Positions 15,954 through 23,259 of a DNA stretch of 46,105 bases are shown one piece after another; the first letter of the stretch is position 1; each line of letters opens with the position of its first letter. Origin of the DNA: a virus; IMG/VR virus record IMGVR_UViG_3300009506_000057, positions 1-46,105 of that record; one strand, 5' to 3'. The notes beneath the pieces are model-generated. The model was not told where the DNA came from. It made no database searches and saw only the letters and a list, made by a program, of their open reading frames with translations. The translations under genes were made by a program, and so were the position numbers.

Positions 15954-16021
15954 TTTCTCCCCCCTGATTTGATGATAAGAAGAATCAAGAGACTGACCAA
16001 AATCGCTTTTAGGATTACCAT
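15950..16021 (-). CDS. 23-residue membrane peptide
   Basis: ATG at 16021 overlaps the last codons of the previous gene. The product MVILKAILVSLLILLIIKS plus a short GGRK tail is one hydrophobic helix with a basic end, typical of phage single-pass microproteins (lysis accessory or membrane anchor). Support is the coherent transmembrane sequence and tight coupling. Confidence 0.45.
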   Translation of the reverse strand: MVILKAILVSLLILLIIKSGGRK

Positions 16022-16368
16022 CTGTCTGCCCACTTTCCAAGAGACTCTTTGACTTTTTCTTCGTCGTCCATGCGCTCTCGCTCGCGACGTCTTTCGCCGT
16101 CTCTCATCATCTTTTCCCATCGGCGCTGGTCTTGTTCGAACTTCCGCGCTCGGGCAACTCGCTCTCTGAGTTCTTTTTCTGAGTCTTGCTCGAGCACGTC
16201 TTCGGGGTCTCCAACAATCGAGAACAGAAAGAACATAAATGCAATGATGCACACCAAGACCGCTTGACCTACTGTATAAATCTTTGCATCGCTTACCGCA
16301 GAATAAACGACGCTCCCCCCTGAGAGCGCCGAAACAACAAAGAACAGGATTCTCAATTTGAGTGGCAT
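16015..16368 (-). CDS. Two-helix membrane protein with a charged coiled-coil tail
   Basis: 117 residues. Two hydrophobic helices at about 5-22 and 32-50, then a highly charged helix (EKELRERVARARKFEQDQRRWEK onward) to the end, probably cytoplasmic. The architecture fits a membrane-anchored coiled coil; a spanin or inner-membrane lysis accessory is possible but unproven. Last large gene of the 18.3 kb operon. Confidence 0.65.
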   Translation of the reverse strand: MPLKLRILFFVVSALSGGSVVYSAVSDAKIYTVGQAVLVCIIAFMFFLFSIVGDPEDVLEQDSEKELRERVARARKFEQDQRRWEKMMRDGERRRERERMDDEEKVKESLGKWADRW

Positions 16369-16369
16369 G

Positions 16370-16828
16370 TTACTCCTCCACGAATGAACTCAGGTCTTGA
16401 GCGATGATTACTGTCTGAGAAGTTTCTACCGTTGCGAGTTCGTCGGGAATACTTCCAGCCTTTACCGCAGTTTCAAAAACCTTCTTGTTAAGTGAGAGCG
16501 CGGGAGTGAAGTTCCGCAAGCACCATTGTAAGGCATCTTTTTCGTTCGTGATTGTCACTGTGGTTCTTGAGCGAAAACCGTAGCCGTCAAACATCTTCCC
16601 ATTTTCGGGGTCGTATGTCGGCAAGATAATGTCTCGAAGTTCGCTCTCGAGTTCTGAGACTTTAGTCTTCGTCTGTGCTTGCTTGTTCAGGACTTCGATG
16701 TTCTCGGGTTGCGCCCAAAATTCTTGCTCGATATGTTGCTTCATCTTGTGGGCGGCGTCTGCTTCTGCTCGAGCGATAGCCAGTAACCCGAGTTTTGTCG
16801 TGATTTGCTTGCGAGTTTCTTCGTTCAT
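16370..16828 (-). CDS. Conserved phage early protein with coiled-coil N-terminus
   Basis: 152 residues, ATG at 16828 overlapping the upstream stop. Residues 1-75 are helical with heptad-like pattern. The C-terminal half reads GYGFRSRTTVTITNEKDALQWCLRNFTPALSLNKKVFETAVK and ends TVIIAQDLSSFVEE. I associate this layout (a WC-x-n-P-x2-LxL-x3-FE core and a final IA-DLS) with a widespread phage family of unknown function often encoded near recombination genes. Function not assigned. Confidence 0.65.
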   Translation of the reverse strand: MNEETRKQITTKLGLLAIARAEADAAHKMKQHIEQEFWAQPENIEVLNKQAQTKTKVSELESELRDIILPTYDPENGKMFDGYGFRSRTTVTITNEKDALQWCLRNFTPALSLNKKVFETAVKAGSIPDELATVETSQTVIIAQDLSSFVEE

Positions 16829-17121
16829 GAGTTTATCTCCTTTTCGATTTCTTCAATTGACATTCCGAGAACTTCGACGACTTCTTGGCTCGTCAAGATT
16901 GTAAAGAACATTACCCCGTCGATAATGGTCTGCATTTTATATGGGTAAAGCTTTCCGCCTTGACGGGATACTGTGTACACTCGCGACTCTGTGAGTTTCA
17001 CGAAAGCTTGAGTTCCCAATTGAACTTCATTCACGGCAATTCCGAGCAACCCATTCTTGCCATACAAGCGGGAAAAAGCCTTACATATAGCAACCGCTTC
17101 TTTGATTTCTTTCTCGTTCAT
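16825..17121 (-). CDS. Hypothetical early protein
   Basis: 98 residues, ATG at 17121 overlapping the previous stop as ATGA. Helical ends with a central beta segment (GIAVNEVQLGTQAFVKLTESRV, KLYPYKMQTIIDGVMFFTIL). No motif recognised. Part of the operon driven by the promoter near 18.34 kb. Confidence 0.65.
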   Translation of the reverse strand: MNEKEIKEAVAICKAFSRLYGKNGLLGIAVNEVQLGTQAFVKLTESRVYTVSRQGGKLYPYKMQTIIDGVMFFTILTSQEVVEVLGMSIEEIEKEINS

Positions 17122-17597
17122 TCAGCACCTTCTTTCTGCATCTCTGCGACTTGTTCGTCCCACACCTTTTCAGTCAAGTCGTGGTGCAGGGTGTTAAAGC
17201 ACTTCAATGACGCTTCGGGGTTAGCCCCCATATCGAAAGCGCTTTCAATCAACCTGCCGAATCTCTCATCATTCGAACTCGAATAGAATACGATTCTCTG
17301 TGTTGATTGTTGAGCGATGGGAGTTCGAAAAACAACTTCCGTCGAGATGTAATCTTGACTTGAAAGCGATACAATCCCGAGAGCGAGATTTCCCATAAAC
17401 TCGAATTCACGAACATACAATCGACGGCTTGTTTCCCAATGCCTCTGAACTGCTTCGATTGAATAGAAAGCGAACCCCGCCTCCATCATGACTTTTTCAA
17501 TCTTCAACTCATTCCGAAGGCATTGTTCGCGCCAAACTTCCGGGTCTTCTTGCGAATAGTTCAATCTTTGGTCAAGTGCAATCTTTGTCTCAATCAT
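17118..17597 (-). CDS. Hypothetical early protein
   Basis: 159 residues from the second of two adjacent ATGs (17600 and 17597); the second gives six-base spacing from AAGGAG. Helix-rich, with Trp and Glu/Gln-rich segments (EDPEVWREQCLRNELKIEKV, VQRHWETSRRLYVREFEFMG) and a beta segment (RIVFYSSSNDERFGRLIES). No family recognised. Confidence 0.65.
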   Translation of the reverse strand: MIETKIALDQRLNYSQEDPEVWREQCLRNELKIEKVMMEAGFAFYSIEAVQRHWETSRRLYVREFEFMGNLALGIVSLSSQDYISTEVVFRTPIAQQSTQRIVFYSSSNDERFGRLIESAFDMGANPEASLKCFNTLHHDLTEKVWDEQVAEMQKEGAE

Positions 17598-17612
17598 CAT
17601 ATTCTCCTTAAT

Positions 17613-17888
17613 TTAGAAATATAACAAAGCGGATAAGTTGCGAACAACTCTCGCGACCGCATTGTCGAAGACCATTTGTCGATAATGTACTGATTCGGGG
17701 AACTTGTCTTGATACTGTTCGCGTCGTGCTTTATAGGCGACTGGAACTAAAGTGTTGAAAGCTTGAGCGACTTGGTCGTCCAAGGCTGCCATCTCAGTTA
17801 CTTCATCGTAACTTTCGCGTGAGACTTCAAAAGTAACTTTTGGATAATCAACGTCGCAAGCGAACTCTCGTCGAATTAGTGTGCTCAT
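17613..17888 (-). CDS. Hypothetical early protein
   Basis: 91 residues from ATG at 17888 (ATG at 17891 also possible) after AAGGAG. Begins MSTLIRREFACDVDYPKVTF. Contains an acidic and aromatic helix-rich middle with repeated Tyr. An in-frame ATG at 17921-17919 lies inside the operator palindrome and would add MSNFDNTRRK, the same first six residues as the replication initiator, but it lacks a ribosome site. Confidence 0.6.
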   Translation of the reverse strand: MSTLIRREFACDVDYPKVTFEVSRESYDEVTEMAALDDQVAQAFNTLVPVAYKARREQYQDKFPESVHYRQMVFDNAVARVVRNLSALLYF

Positions 17889-17905
17889 CATTTTTCTCCT
17901 TGTGT

Positions 17906-17920
17906 TGTCAAAGTTTGACA
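17906..17920. promoter_or_regulatory. Palindromic operator-like site, copy 2
   Basis: TGTCAAAGTTTGACA, a perfect inverted repeat about 18 bases upstream of the gene start. On the minus strand it reads ATGTCAAACTTTGACAAC, identical over 18 bases to the start of the replication initiator gene at 27415. Confidence 0.6.
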
Positions 17921-17925
17921 TTTTA

Positions 17926-17946
17926 GGGGGGAGAAGTTCTCCCCCC
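17926..17946 (-). terminator. G/C-rich hairpin between two early genes
   Basis: GGGGGGAGAA / TTCTCCCCCC is a perfect inverted repeat around one central base, so as RNA it folds as an 8-bp stem with a 5-base loop. It is followed on the minus strand by TAAAAT rather than a T-tract. It could be a partial terminator or an RNA-processing site, 11 bases after the first gene of the operon. Confidence 0.5.
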
Positions 17947-17956
17947 CTGAGTTTCT

Positions 17957-18277
17957 CTACCAAGCGCCGACTTTTTGAGCGGCGAAAAAGTCTGCCATGT
18001 CGTCGATGATTGCATCTTCATCGTGAGCGACATAGTCGATAGTAATCTCGACGAAAGCGCGCCAAGTATCGAATTTGGGATAAGTGTTCATCTGCAAGGT
18101 TGCTGAATTTACTCGAACTTCTGTCACTTCGCGCCCTGCGAACACTTCAAGCGGGGTGTTCTGGAAAAACGAAGTCGTCGCGTTCAACTCAAGAGTTCGA
18201 ATGATTGTCTCAGACGAAGCGTTCTTGACTGTCTTCGCGAATGTTGCGATTTGATAAGTTGCTTTGATTTCTGACAT
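17957..18277 (-). CDS. Hypothetical protein, first gene of the 18.3 kb operon
   Basis: 106 residues, ATG at 18277 after GGAGATATAAA, about 40 bases from the predicted transcription start. Begins MSEIKATYQIATFAKTVKNA. Beta-rich with an acidic C-terminus (DYVAHDEDAIIDDMADFFA). First in a strongly promoted early operon and followed by a hairpin, so it is probably highly expressed: a candidate host-takeover protein. No family recognised. Confidence 0.65.
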   Translation of the reverse strand: MSEIKATYQIATFAKTVKNASSETIIRTLELNATTSFFQNTPLEVFAGREVTEVRVNSATLQMNTYPKFDTWRAFVEITIDYVAHDEDAIIDDMADFFAAQKVGAW

Positions 18278-18324
18278 TTTATATCTCCATTTGTAGACTT
18301 GATTGAGTATCAACTTACATATAA

Positions 18325-18353
18325 ATTATACTACATATTGTCGTAAATTGCAA
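18325..18353 (-). promoter_or_regulatory. Early promoter module, copy 1
   Basis: -35 TTGCAA at 18353-18348, 17-bp spacer, -10 TATAAT at 18330-18325. It lies within a roughly 60-bp block (18293-18360) almost identical to those at 24909-24975 and 35434-35496. The downstream leader GTTGATACTCAATCAAGTC is also conserved. Confidence 0.85.
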
Positions 18354-18364
18354 GCGATTTGAAG

Positions 18365-18394
18365 AAACTCCCCACACAGGTTTTATGTGGGGAG
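18365..18394 (-). terminator. Intrinsic terminator after the 380-residue gene
   Basis: CTCCCCACA / TGTGGGGAG stem of 9 bp (18394-18386 with 18376-18368), 9-base loop, then TTTCTTC on the minus strand. It lies between the stop at 18432 and the next promoter. Confidence 0.8.
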
Positions 18395-18431
18395 CGTCAA
18401 TTGCAGATGTAGTGTATCAGGTTTGGAATAC

Positions 18432-19574
18432 TCAAAGATTACGGTACGCTTTTACTGCTTCTCGAACGTAGAACCAAAAGTCCATGTCTTTTCTGAATAT
18501 CCCCGGGTCGGGTATCCCCTGCACCCTGTCACCCATGTAAAGACTTTGACCGTTCGTCTCGAGTGTCGCATAGCACCTATAATCGAGAGCGGTAGCATAC
18601 CAACCAGAGAGAAGACTTGCTCGAACAAGCATCTCATGGGCAAGATACCAGTATCTTGATTCTTGCTCTCTCACGAAGACTTTGCTACCAGAGAAGATGT
18701 AAGCATCGACGGTCATCGTCTTGCCCCCATACTGAGTGACAAGTTCACCGTCAACGATGAGCGAGTTCCCATAAAGGTGAAGTCTTGCGGGAAGGGTCGG
18801 GAATCTGCGAAGCAAATATCGTGGTTGGGAGACTGGGGTCTTCGATGGGTTCGCCCACCATTCTTTCATCTTGTTACCTATAAGCCCACCGTCCGAAACT
18901 GCCTGCACCCCTCGTCTACTTATCCATGTTCTGTTCTCGGGCTTCACTCTTTTGACGTTCTCGCGAGAAGTGAACAGGTGAGGATGAGTTTCCCAAGAGA
19001 TTGCACGACCGTCGACATAGAACGTGCCTTCAACTTCGACGGGCTGATTATAGTAGTCGAGCGTTTGGAGTATGTCATACTTCGTTCCCCCCTGTGTTAT
19101 TGTACCGACAACATTGTAAACTTGATTGCCTACGCCTCCGCACATCTGCTTTCGGTCTTTTTCGGGGTTGATTGAGCCATCATCAAGAAGTGAAGGAACC
19201 TCGCTCTCTTTGTCGTTCGTATCTTCCCACCCATCCCCGGGAGTTCCCTTCTGAGTATAGTTTCTCGCGCCGAGCGTAGAAAGTTGCCACTCGAGCCATG
19301 TCGTCATTCTCAAGTTAACAATGTGCTTCGGATTGTAGACTCTTCCGTCTTTCACTGGAAAGAACGGATAAGTCATATTGGTCTCGCCCAAACTCGTTCC
19401 CGACCTATAATCTTCGTCATAGTCGACAAGTTGAGCGGCAGGGATTTGACCATCTCCCGCATGCACCGTCCAGCACGAAGACGGGGGGTACTGTCTGACA
19501 GGCTGATTCTCGTCTGAGTGGTCGTATAATTGAAAGACGGTCTTATCAACTGGGGAGAACTTACGCGACGGCAT
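18432..19574 (-). CDS. Large hypothetical protein
   Basis: 380 residues, ATG at 19574 overlapping the upstream stop by 14 bases, with AGGATAG upstream. Tyr-, Trp- and Asp-rich without transmembrane segments. Notable stretches: SSCWTVHAGDGQIPAAQLVD near 32, LRMTTWLEWQLSTLGARNY near 88, SRRGVQAVSDGGLIGNKMKEW near 219, and EQESRYWYLAHEMLVRASLLSG near 305. I recognise no family. It pairs with the SH3-like gene before it, so a secreted or lysis-related enzyme is conceivable, but no catalytic motif is visible. Confidence 0.65.
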   Translation of the reverse strand: MPSRKFSPVDKTVFQLYDHSDENQPVRQYPPSSCWTVHAGDGQIPAAQLVDYDEDYRSGTSLGETNMTYPFFPVKDGRVYNPKHIVNLRMTTWLEWQLSTLGARNYTQKGTPGDGWEDTNDKESEVPSLLDDGSINPEKDRKQMCGGVGNQVYNVVGTITQGGTKYDILQTLDYYNQPVEVEGTFYVDGRAISWETHPHLFTSRENVKRVKPENRTWISRRGVQAVSDGGLIGNKMKEWWANPSKTPVSQPRYLLRRFPTLPARLHLYGNSLIVDGELVTQYGGKTMTVDAYIFSGSKVFVREQESRYWYLAHEMLVRASLLSGWYATALDYRCYATLETNGQSLYMGDRVQGIPDPGIFRKDMDFWFYVREAVKAYRNL

Positions 19575-19914
19575 TGGGTTCTATCCTGAATGTTGCATCT
19601 GTTATCAGGGTCGCTCGTTGACCGCTCTCAGTAAAGACGATTTCCATCGACCCCGCGGGGAACAGGATTGTATCGCCGTCAGTCGGCGGGGGTGGGGTTG
19701 TAGTCACTTGCTCAAAGTAATCTAAGGACGACCATACTTTCGGATACTCTGGATACTTCCAATGAGCGAACCAAATTCCATTCTTTTCAATATCACCAAT
19801 CTGAGTGACGACTTCTCCCTCATCAAGTCCGACTGTGAACTTCTTTCCGTTTGGGGCGTCGAAGACGGGCGCTCGGTTTTGGTCTACGGGTAGAACTACT
19901 CGCCAATCAGTCAT
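19561..19914 (-). CDS. SH3-like domain protein
   Basis: 117 residues from ATG at 19914, with GGAG six bases upstream. Residues 10-62 look like a bacterial SH3-type barrel: RAPVFDAPNGKKFTVGLDEG, VVTQIGDIEKNGIWFAHWKY, then VWSSLDYFEQV. A Thr/Pro linker follows and then a second beta segment. Such domains often bind cell wall or proteins. No signal peptide. The overlap with the next gene suggests they work together. Confidence 0.6.
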   Translation of the reverse strand: MTDWRVVLPVDQNRAPVFDAPNGKKFTVGLDEGEVVTQIGDIEKNGIWFAHWKYPEYPKVWSSLDYFEQVTTTPPPPTDGDTILFPAGSMEIVFTESGQRATLITDATFRIEPNAVA

Positions 19915-20058
19915 AATAAACTCCAAAATGGGATGGAACGGGGCGGGAGCGCAAACCTGGGAAGGAAAAAGACGCTCGGCGGGCTCATCCCAATAATAGT
20001 GGGGTAATTTTACGAGCAACATGCTCGGTCGTGCCGCCCCGCCCACGACGTCTTCATT
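19915..20058 (-). ncRNA. Structured intergenic or leader region
   Basis: 144 bases with no convincing gene. On the minus strand it contains several self-complementary segments: GTCGTG / CACGAC enclosing GGCGGGGCGG, CGAGCA / TGCTCG with a 3-base loop, and a possible outer helix GGGATG / CATCCC enclosing GAGCG / CGCTC. No T-tract follows. An open frame runs through it in frame with the next gene but lacks a ribosome site. It could be a terminator cluster, a regulatory leader or a small RNA. Confidence 0.4.
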
Positions 20059-20877
20059 TTACCAAAATGTGGGCTGAGAGATAACAAGAGTCTCGAGAAC
20101 TGGGAAGTCTCGCTCGCGTAGGTCTTCGGGGAAGTCTTGAAGACGTTCGCGTCTGCTTCTCTTGCCCCCTCCTTGCTTCATGAAGAATGGCACATCATTT
20201 CTGTGACAATAATCCTGAATTCGACGCGCCCATGCGAACTGAAATGGTCGGGCGCCACTCTCACCCCCTACGATTATCCAGTCGATAGGTCTATCATATC
20301 GGCGCGGATATGCTTTCTCAATGTCGATTGCTTCGACCATTGGTTCGATACTCAAGAATCTCATTCTTGAGTTTATCTTCATGAGTTCAGGTATTCTCGA
20401 TTGAGCACTTCTCTGGTCAGTGACGCTCGTTCCGATAACAAAGTTCGATGGGACGCCGTCCGGACGCTCAAAGAACTTTGCCATTCTGCGAACCCGCTTC
20501 GTGAGAAGCAGAAAGACGAAGGGTAAATCTTTCATCTGGTTGATAAATGGCTCGAGCCAATCAATGGACAATTGCTTCGTGAAGGTATCGCCCATGTCAT
20601 TGAGAAAGACAATTCTCGGAAAGCGAGAAGGTATCCACGTCTTTGAGTCTCTCACCTTATAGCGAAGGTCGCTCCACGAGAAAAGTTCTTTCATTCTATA
20701 AGGGAAGACTTTCACGTCTGCGAATGATGAAGGCCAATCTTTGCCAGCGAACGGACTCTCGACCATGTTTCCAGCATAGCAGACCTTGAAGTCTTTTCTC
20801 CACAATTCGCAACCGTCGCAACCCATCATAAGGTTGAACGTAGAATCACAATAAGGGATTGTAGTCTTCTCACTCAT
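20059..20877 (-). CDS. Phage Gp37/Gp68-like (DUF5131) protein, radical-SAM-related
   Basis: 272 residues from ATG at 20877, overlapping the previous gene by 8 bases. The N-terminal Cys cluster CDSTFNLMMGCDGCELW followed by KDFKVCYAGNM, then FPYRMKELF, IVFLNDMGDTF, FVFLLLTKRVRRM and SIEPMVEAID, matches the DUF5131 family. The order is Cys-rich motif, then MGD, then LLTKR, then SIEP. The C-terminal IDWIIVGGESGARPF is also characteristic. These are predicted Fe-S or radical SAM-related enzymes of unknown substrate, common in phages. Confidence 0.8.
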   Translation of the reverse strand: MSEKTTIPYCDSTFNLMMGCDGCELWRKDFKVCYAGNMVESPFAGKDWPSSFADVKVFPYRMKELFSWSDLRYKVRDSKTWIPSRFPRIVFLNDMGDTFTKQLSIDWLEPFINQMKDLPFVFLLLTKRVRRMAKFFERPDGVPSNFVIGTSVTDQRSAQSRIPELMKINSRMRFLSIEPMVEAIDIEKAYPRRYDRPIDWIIVGGESGARPFQFAWARRIQDYCHRNDVPFFMKQGGGKRSRRERLQDFPEDLRERDFPVLETLVISQPTFW

Positions 20878-21196
20878 TGTTTTTGTCCTCAAAAGGTAAC
20901 CAAAACATGTACCTAGCTTCATTGTCACCGAAATCCCTTCTATAATGTTTGAAACCTTGCAAAGCTATGAATGTCGTCAGCGATTGAATTTTTCTTAGGC
21001 AATTGTCGGTAACTTTGTTCACACCAAAAAAAGTAAACACAATAAAAAATCGTGGTGGGTAATTCAAAACATAATATTTAATTTTCATTTCGTGTTTATG
21101 TTTTGATGCAAACTCGATAATAGATTTTCTGCATTTGAAAGCAAGAAATTCGGTTCGTTCGTTTCGCGCTTCCCAATCGACCTGTTTTTTAGTCAT
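20870..21196 (-). CDS. Hypothetical protein, paralogue A (AT-rich)
   Basis: 108 residues, ATG at 21196 overlapping the upstream stop as ATGA. It shares NYPP-F-V-F-F-G---VTD--L and a final FGDNEARYMFWLPFE pattern with the protein at 21420-21740, so the two are diverged duplicates flanking one small gene. The DNA is clearly richer in A and T than its neighbours (AAA- and TTT-rich codons), as if recently acquired. No known family. Confidence 0.65.
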   Translation of the reverse strand: MTKKQVDWEARNERTEFLAFKCRKSIIEFASKHKHEMKIKYYVLNYPPRFFIVFTFFGVNKVTDNCLRKIQSLTTFIALQGFKHYRRDFGDNEARYMFWLPFEDKNNE

Positions 21197-21423
21197 TTTC
21201 CATACTCCTCAACATTCAACCCGTTGATTGTTTTGGGTAAAACTTCATGCGTCACACGATGAACGATTGCCATGTCCCCAATCCCCACAGGGACGAGAAC
21301 ATACTTCTCATGAAAAGCCCTGCCCCCATTGCTTCCAATCCTTCTCATGTGCTCGCGACCATACTTCGCGACAAGTGCTCGCCCACCCTTGCGAGCGTTC
21401 TCTCTTTTCTGTTCGTCTGTCAT
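21193..21423 (-). CDS. Small basic protein with Gly-Gly motifs
   Basis: 76 residues, ATG at 21423 coupled by ATGA overlaps on both sides. N-terminus DEQKRENARKGGRALVAKYG then MRRIGSNGGRAFHEKY: two RKGG / SNGG-type motifs reminiscent of KGG-repeat proteins. It may bind nucleic acid. It sits between the two paralogous genes. Confidence 0.6.
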   Translation of the reverse strand: MTDEQKRENARKGGRALVAKYGREHMRRIGSNGGRAFHEKYVLVPVGIGDMAIVHRVTHEVLPKTINGLNVEEYGK

Positions 21424-21740
21424 TTTTCACTCTCCATAGGTAACCAAAATTGATAAGAGACTTCGTTGCCGTCAATGAACTTTCTACTCTTTGAAAGCCC
21501 TTTGACGGCAATACGAGTAATAATCGGCTCAAGTCGATTGAGCATCGTATCCGTAACGCTCGAGTATCCATCGAACTTGAAAAAGACGCGGAACTTCGGA
21601 GGATAGTTCTCGAAGAACCACCACATTCTGAGTTCTCTGTCATACTCTCTCTTGAAGGTAAGAAGATAACCATTGAGCACCTTGATTATGGCTTTCGTCT
21701 TTTCTTCGCGTCTTTTCCACTCATCTTGTGAAAGTGTCAT
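21420..21740 (-). CDS. Hypothetical protein, paralogue B
   Basis: 106 residues, ATG at 21740. Helical N-terminus, then FFENYPPKFRVFFKFDGYSS, VTDTMLNRLEPIITRIAVKG and SYQFWLPMESEK. Shares its layout with 20870-21196. Unknown role; the three-gene block A, small basic protein, B looks like a small module. Confidence 0.65.
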   Translation of the reverse strand: MTLSQDEWKRREEKTKAIIKVLNGYLLTFKREYDRELRMWWFFENYPPKFRVFFKFDGYSSVTDTMLNRLEPIITRIAVKGLSKSRKFIDGNEVSYQFWLPMESEK

Positions 21741-21741
21741 C

Positions 21742-22620
21742 TTATAGTCCGTTCATCAAGTTTGACAGTTTGGCTTGATTCTCTCGTTCTTGTTCGATTG
21801 CTTCGCTCCAAGCGTCTTCGTCGATGTATGAGCGAATCTCCAACTCGACGAGGTCGGAGAGCCGTTGCGCTTTGATTGCATCGAGTTCCCAACTTTCATC
21901 GCCGAACTGCTCTTGATAAGACTGGAAGCGTGAATCTGTCTGCTTCGCAGGGTTCGGGGGTAACGCCCATCTCATAACTTGATTCATTGTGAGTGCTATT
22001 CTAACAAAGTCGATTGAATACTCGTTCTCAGAGAACATGTCGAGACGGTGCAAGATGTCTCTATCCATATCAAGCCCGCTCGGGTCATGGTCTCCAAGAT
22101 ATATCAAGATAATATCTTTGCCTTCGTCTGCTTTCTCTGCAAGTCTCACCGATACTTCGCGAAGCAATGAGACAGAAGCAAAACCACGATTCGCAGTAAA
22201 CGGGACGCGAAAGCGTCTGCAAATTGGCTCAACGATATTCGAGACGGCATCTTTCTCGCAGAATACTTCGACATAGTTCTTTTGACTTATCCAGTAATCT
22301 TCACGATACGAGCGGAAGGCCGCCGTTGCGATTTCACGAGGATTCTCCCAAGTCACAACCGCAATTGTCTCTCTCACTCTGTCTTCGATGGCATCCCAGT
22401 CGACAAGTCCCGCCCATCGTGCATCATTCAAGATGCTTGCCAGTCTGCGGTATTCTTTCATCTTGTTAGGAATAAGGTTCTCTGTCACCATCTGATAATA
22501 CAATTGGCGAAGCGTAAGTCTGTACCCAAGTTCTGTGTACTCTGCGATTACCTTGTTCGCGTTCTCAATCATTCTGAGACTTGAAGCTTGAAAGTTTTTA
22601 TCAATATAAGCGTATTTCAT
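21742..22620 (-). CDS. Stand-alone Spo11/Topo VI-A-like Toprim protein
   Basis: 292 residues from ATG at 22620. N-terminal winged-helix segment YRLTLRQLYYQMVTENLIPN (33-52) with paired Tyr41/42 at the place of the Spo11/Topo VI-A catalytic tyrosine. Then SILNDARWAGLVDWDAIEDR, and a Toprim fold: VEVFCEKDAVSN with Glu122 and IYLGDHDPSGLDM with Asp177/Asp179. No B subunit (GHKL ATPase) is encoded nearby. It resembles the reduced mini-A homologues reported from mobile elements. It may cut DNA or assist recombination or packaging. Confidence 0.75.
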   Translation of the reverse strand: MKYAYIDKNFQASSLRMIENANKVIAEYTELGYRLTLRQLYYQMVTENLIPNKMKEYRRLASILNDARWAGLVDWDAIEDRVRETIAVVTWENPREIATAAFRSYREDYWISQKNYVEVFCEKDAVSNIVEPICRRFRVPFTANRGFASVSLLREVSVRLAEKADEGKDIILIYLGDHDPSGLDMDRDILHRLDMFSENEYSIDFVRIALTMNQVMRWALPPNPAKQTDSRFQSYQEQFGDESWELDAIKAQRLSDLVELEIRSYIDEDAWSEAIEQERENQAKLSNLMNGL

Positions 22621-22912
22621 TTTTTGTATCCTTCCGAAGAAAAGTGGGGCAATCATTGTCGCGCCATTCTTCGCCTGTCATGCTTTCATCGCCGAAGTCG
22701 ACCCGAACAACATCAAGAGCAATCATTTCCATAAAATCGAGTGAGTGAAGTTTCTCAGTCGTCAAGTTCAGCCAACCGTCATCGGTATACAGGTATGCAA
22801 ATTCTTCACCTGTCTTCTCGTCAATGTCGACGACTACTCGAGCGCGGTAGATGATAGAGACGACTTTCATCTTCTCATCCTTGCTCGTCTTCGTCTGTTC
22901 GTCTGTTTGCAT
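22601..22912 (-). CDS. Hypothetical early protein
   Basis: 103 residues from ATG at 22912, with GGAG seven bases upstream. The beta-rich middle (MKVVSIIYRARVVVDIDEKT, AYLYTDDGWLNLTTEKLHSL) gives way to an acidic segment, then CPTFLRKDTKNEIRLY. It overlaps the genes on either side. No family recognised. Confidence 0.6.
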   Translation of the reverse strand: MQTDEQTKTSKDEKMKVVSIIYRARVVVDIDEKTGEEFAYLYTDDGWLNLTTEKLHSLDFMEMIALDVVRVDFGDESMTGEEWRDNDCPTFLRKDTKNEIRLY

Positions 22913-23207
22913 GTTGTTTCTCCATTTCTTTGTACCAATCGACGAAAGCCCATGCGCCACGCTTCATCTTTTGACGCTTCTGGTCAAATATCTTTATCGT
23001 TCGCTTTGTCGTGCCTGTCCCCACTATTCGCCAAGTTCCATAAGCGAGATGAAAGTTCACCATAGGCAACCCGTCTTCTCTGAACATCGCGAGCCGGTGC
23101 TCGTTCTGAACGGTAAATCTCCCGCCCATAAGTGAAGTAAGGACGCGGAGATTGCGCTTGTGCCAGTCTTCTTTTTTTGCTTTCTGCTCATCTGTCAAAA
23201 CGGTCAT
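22875..23207 (-). CDS. Hypothetical early protein
   Basis: 110 residues, ATG at 23207 after AAGGAGG. Basic N-terminal helix (TDEQKAKKEDWHKRNLRVL), a beta segment and a basic tail rich in Lys/Arg with a Gln/Glu/Asp end. Likely nucleic-acid associated by charge only. Confidence 0.6.
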   Translation of the reverse strand: MTVLTDEQKAKKEDWHKRNLRVLTSLMGGRFTVQNEHRLAMFREDGLPMVNFHLAYGTWRIVGTGTTKRTIKIFDQKRQKMKRGAWAFVDWYKEMEKQHANRRTDEDEQG

Positions 23208-23259
23208 GTAATCCTCCTTGAAAAGTGAAGGGCGGGGGTCGCCCCCCGCCCAGTCTGAT

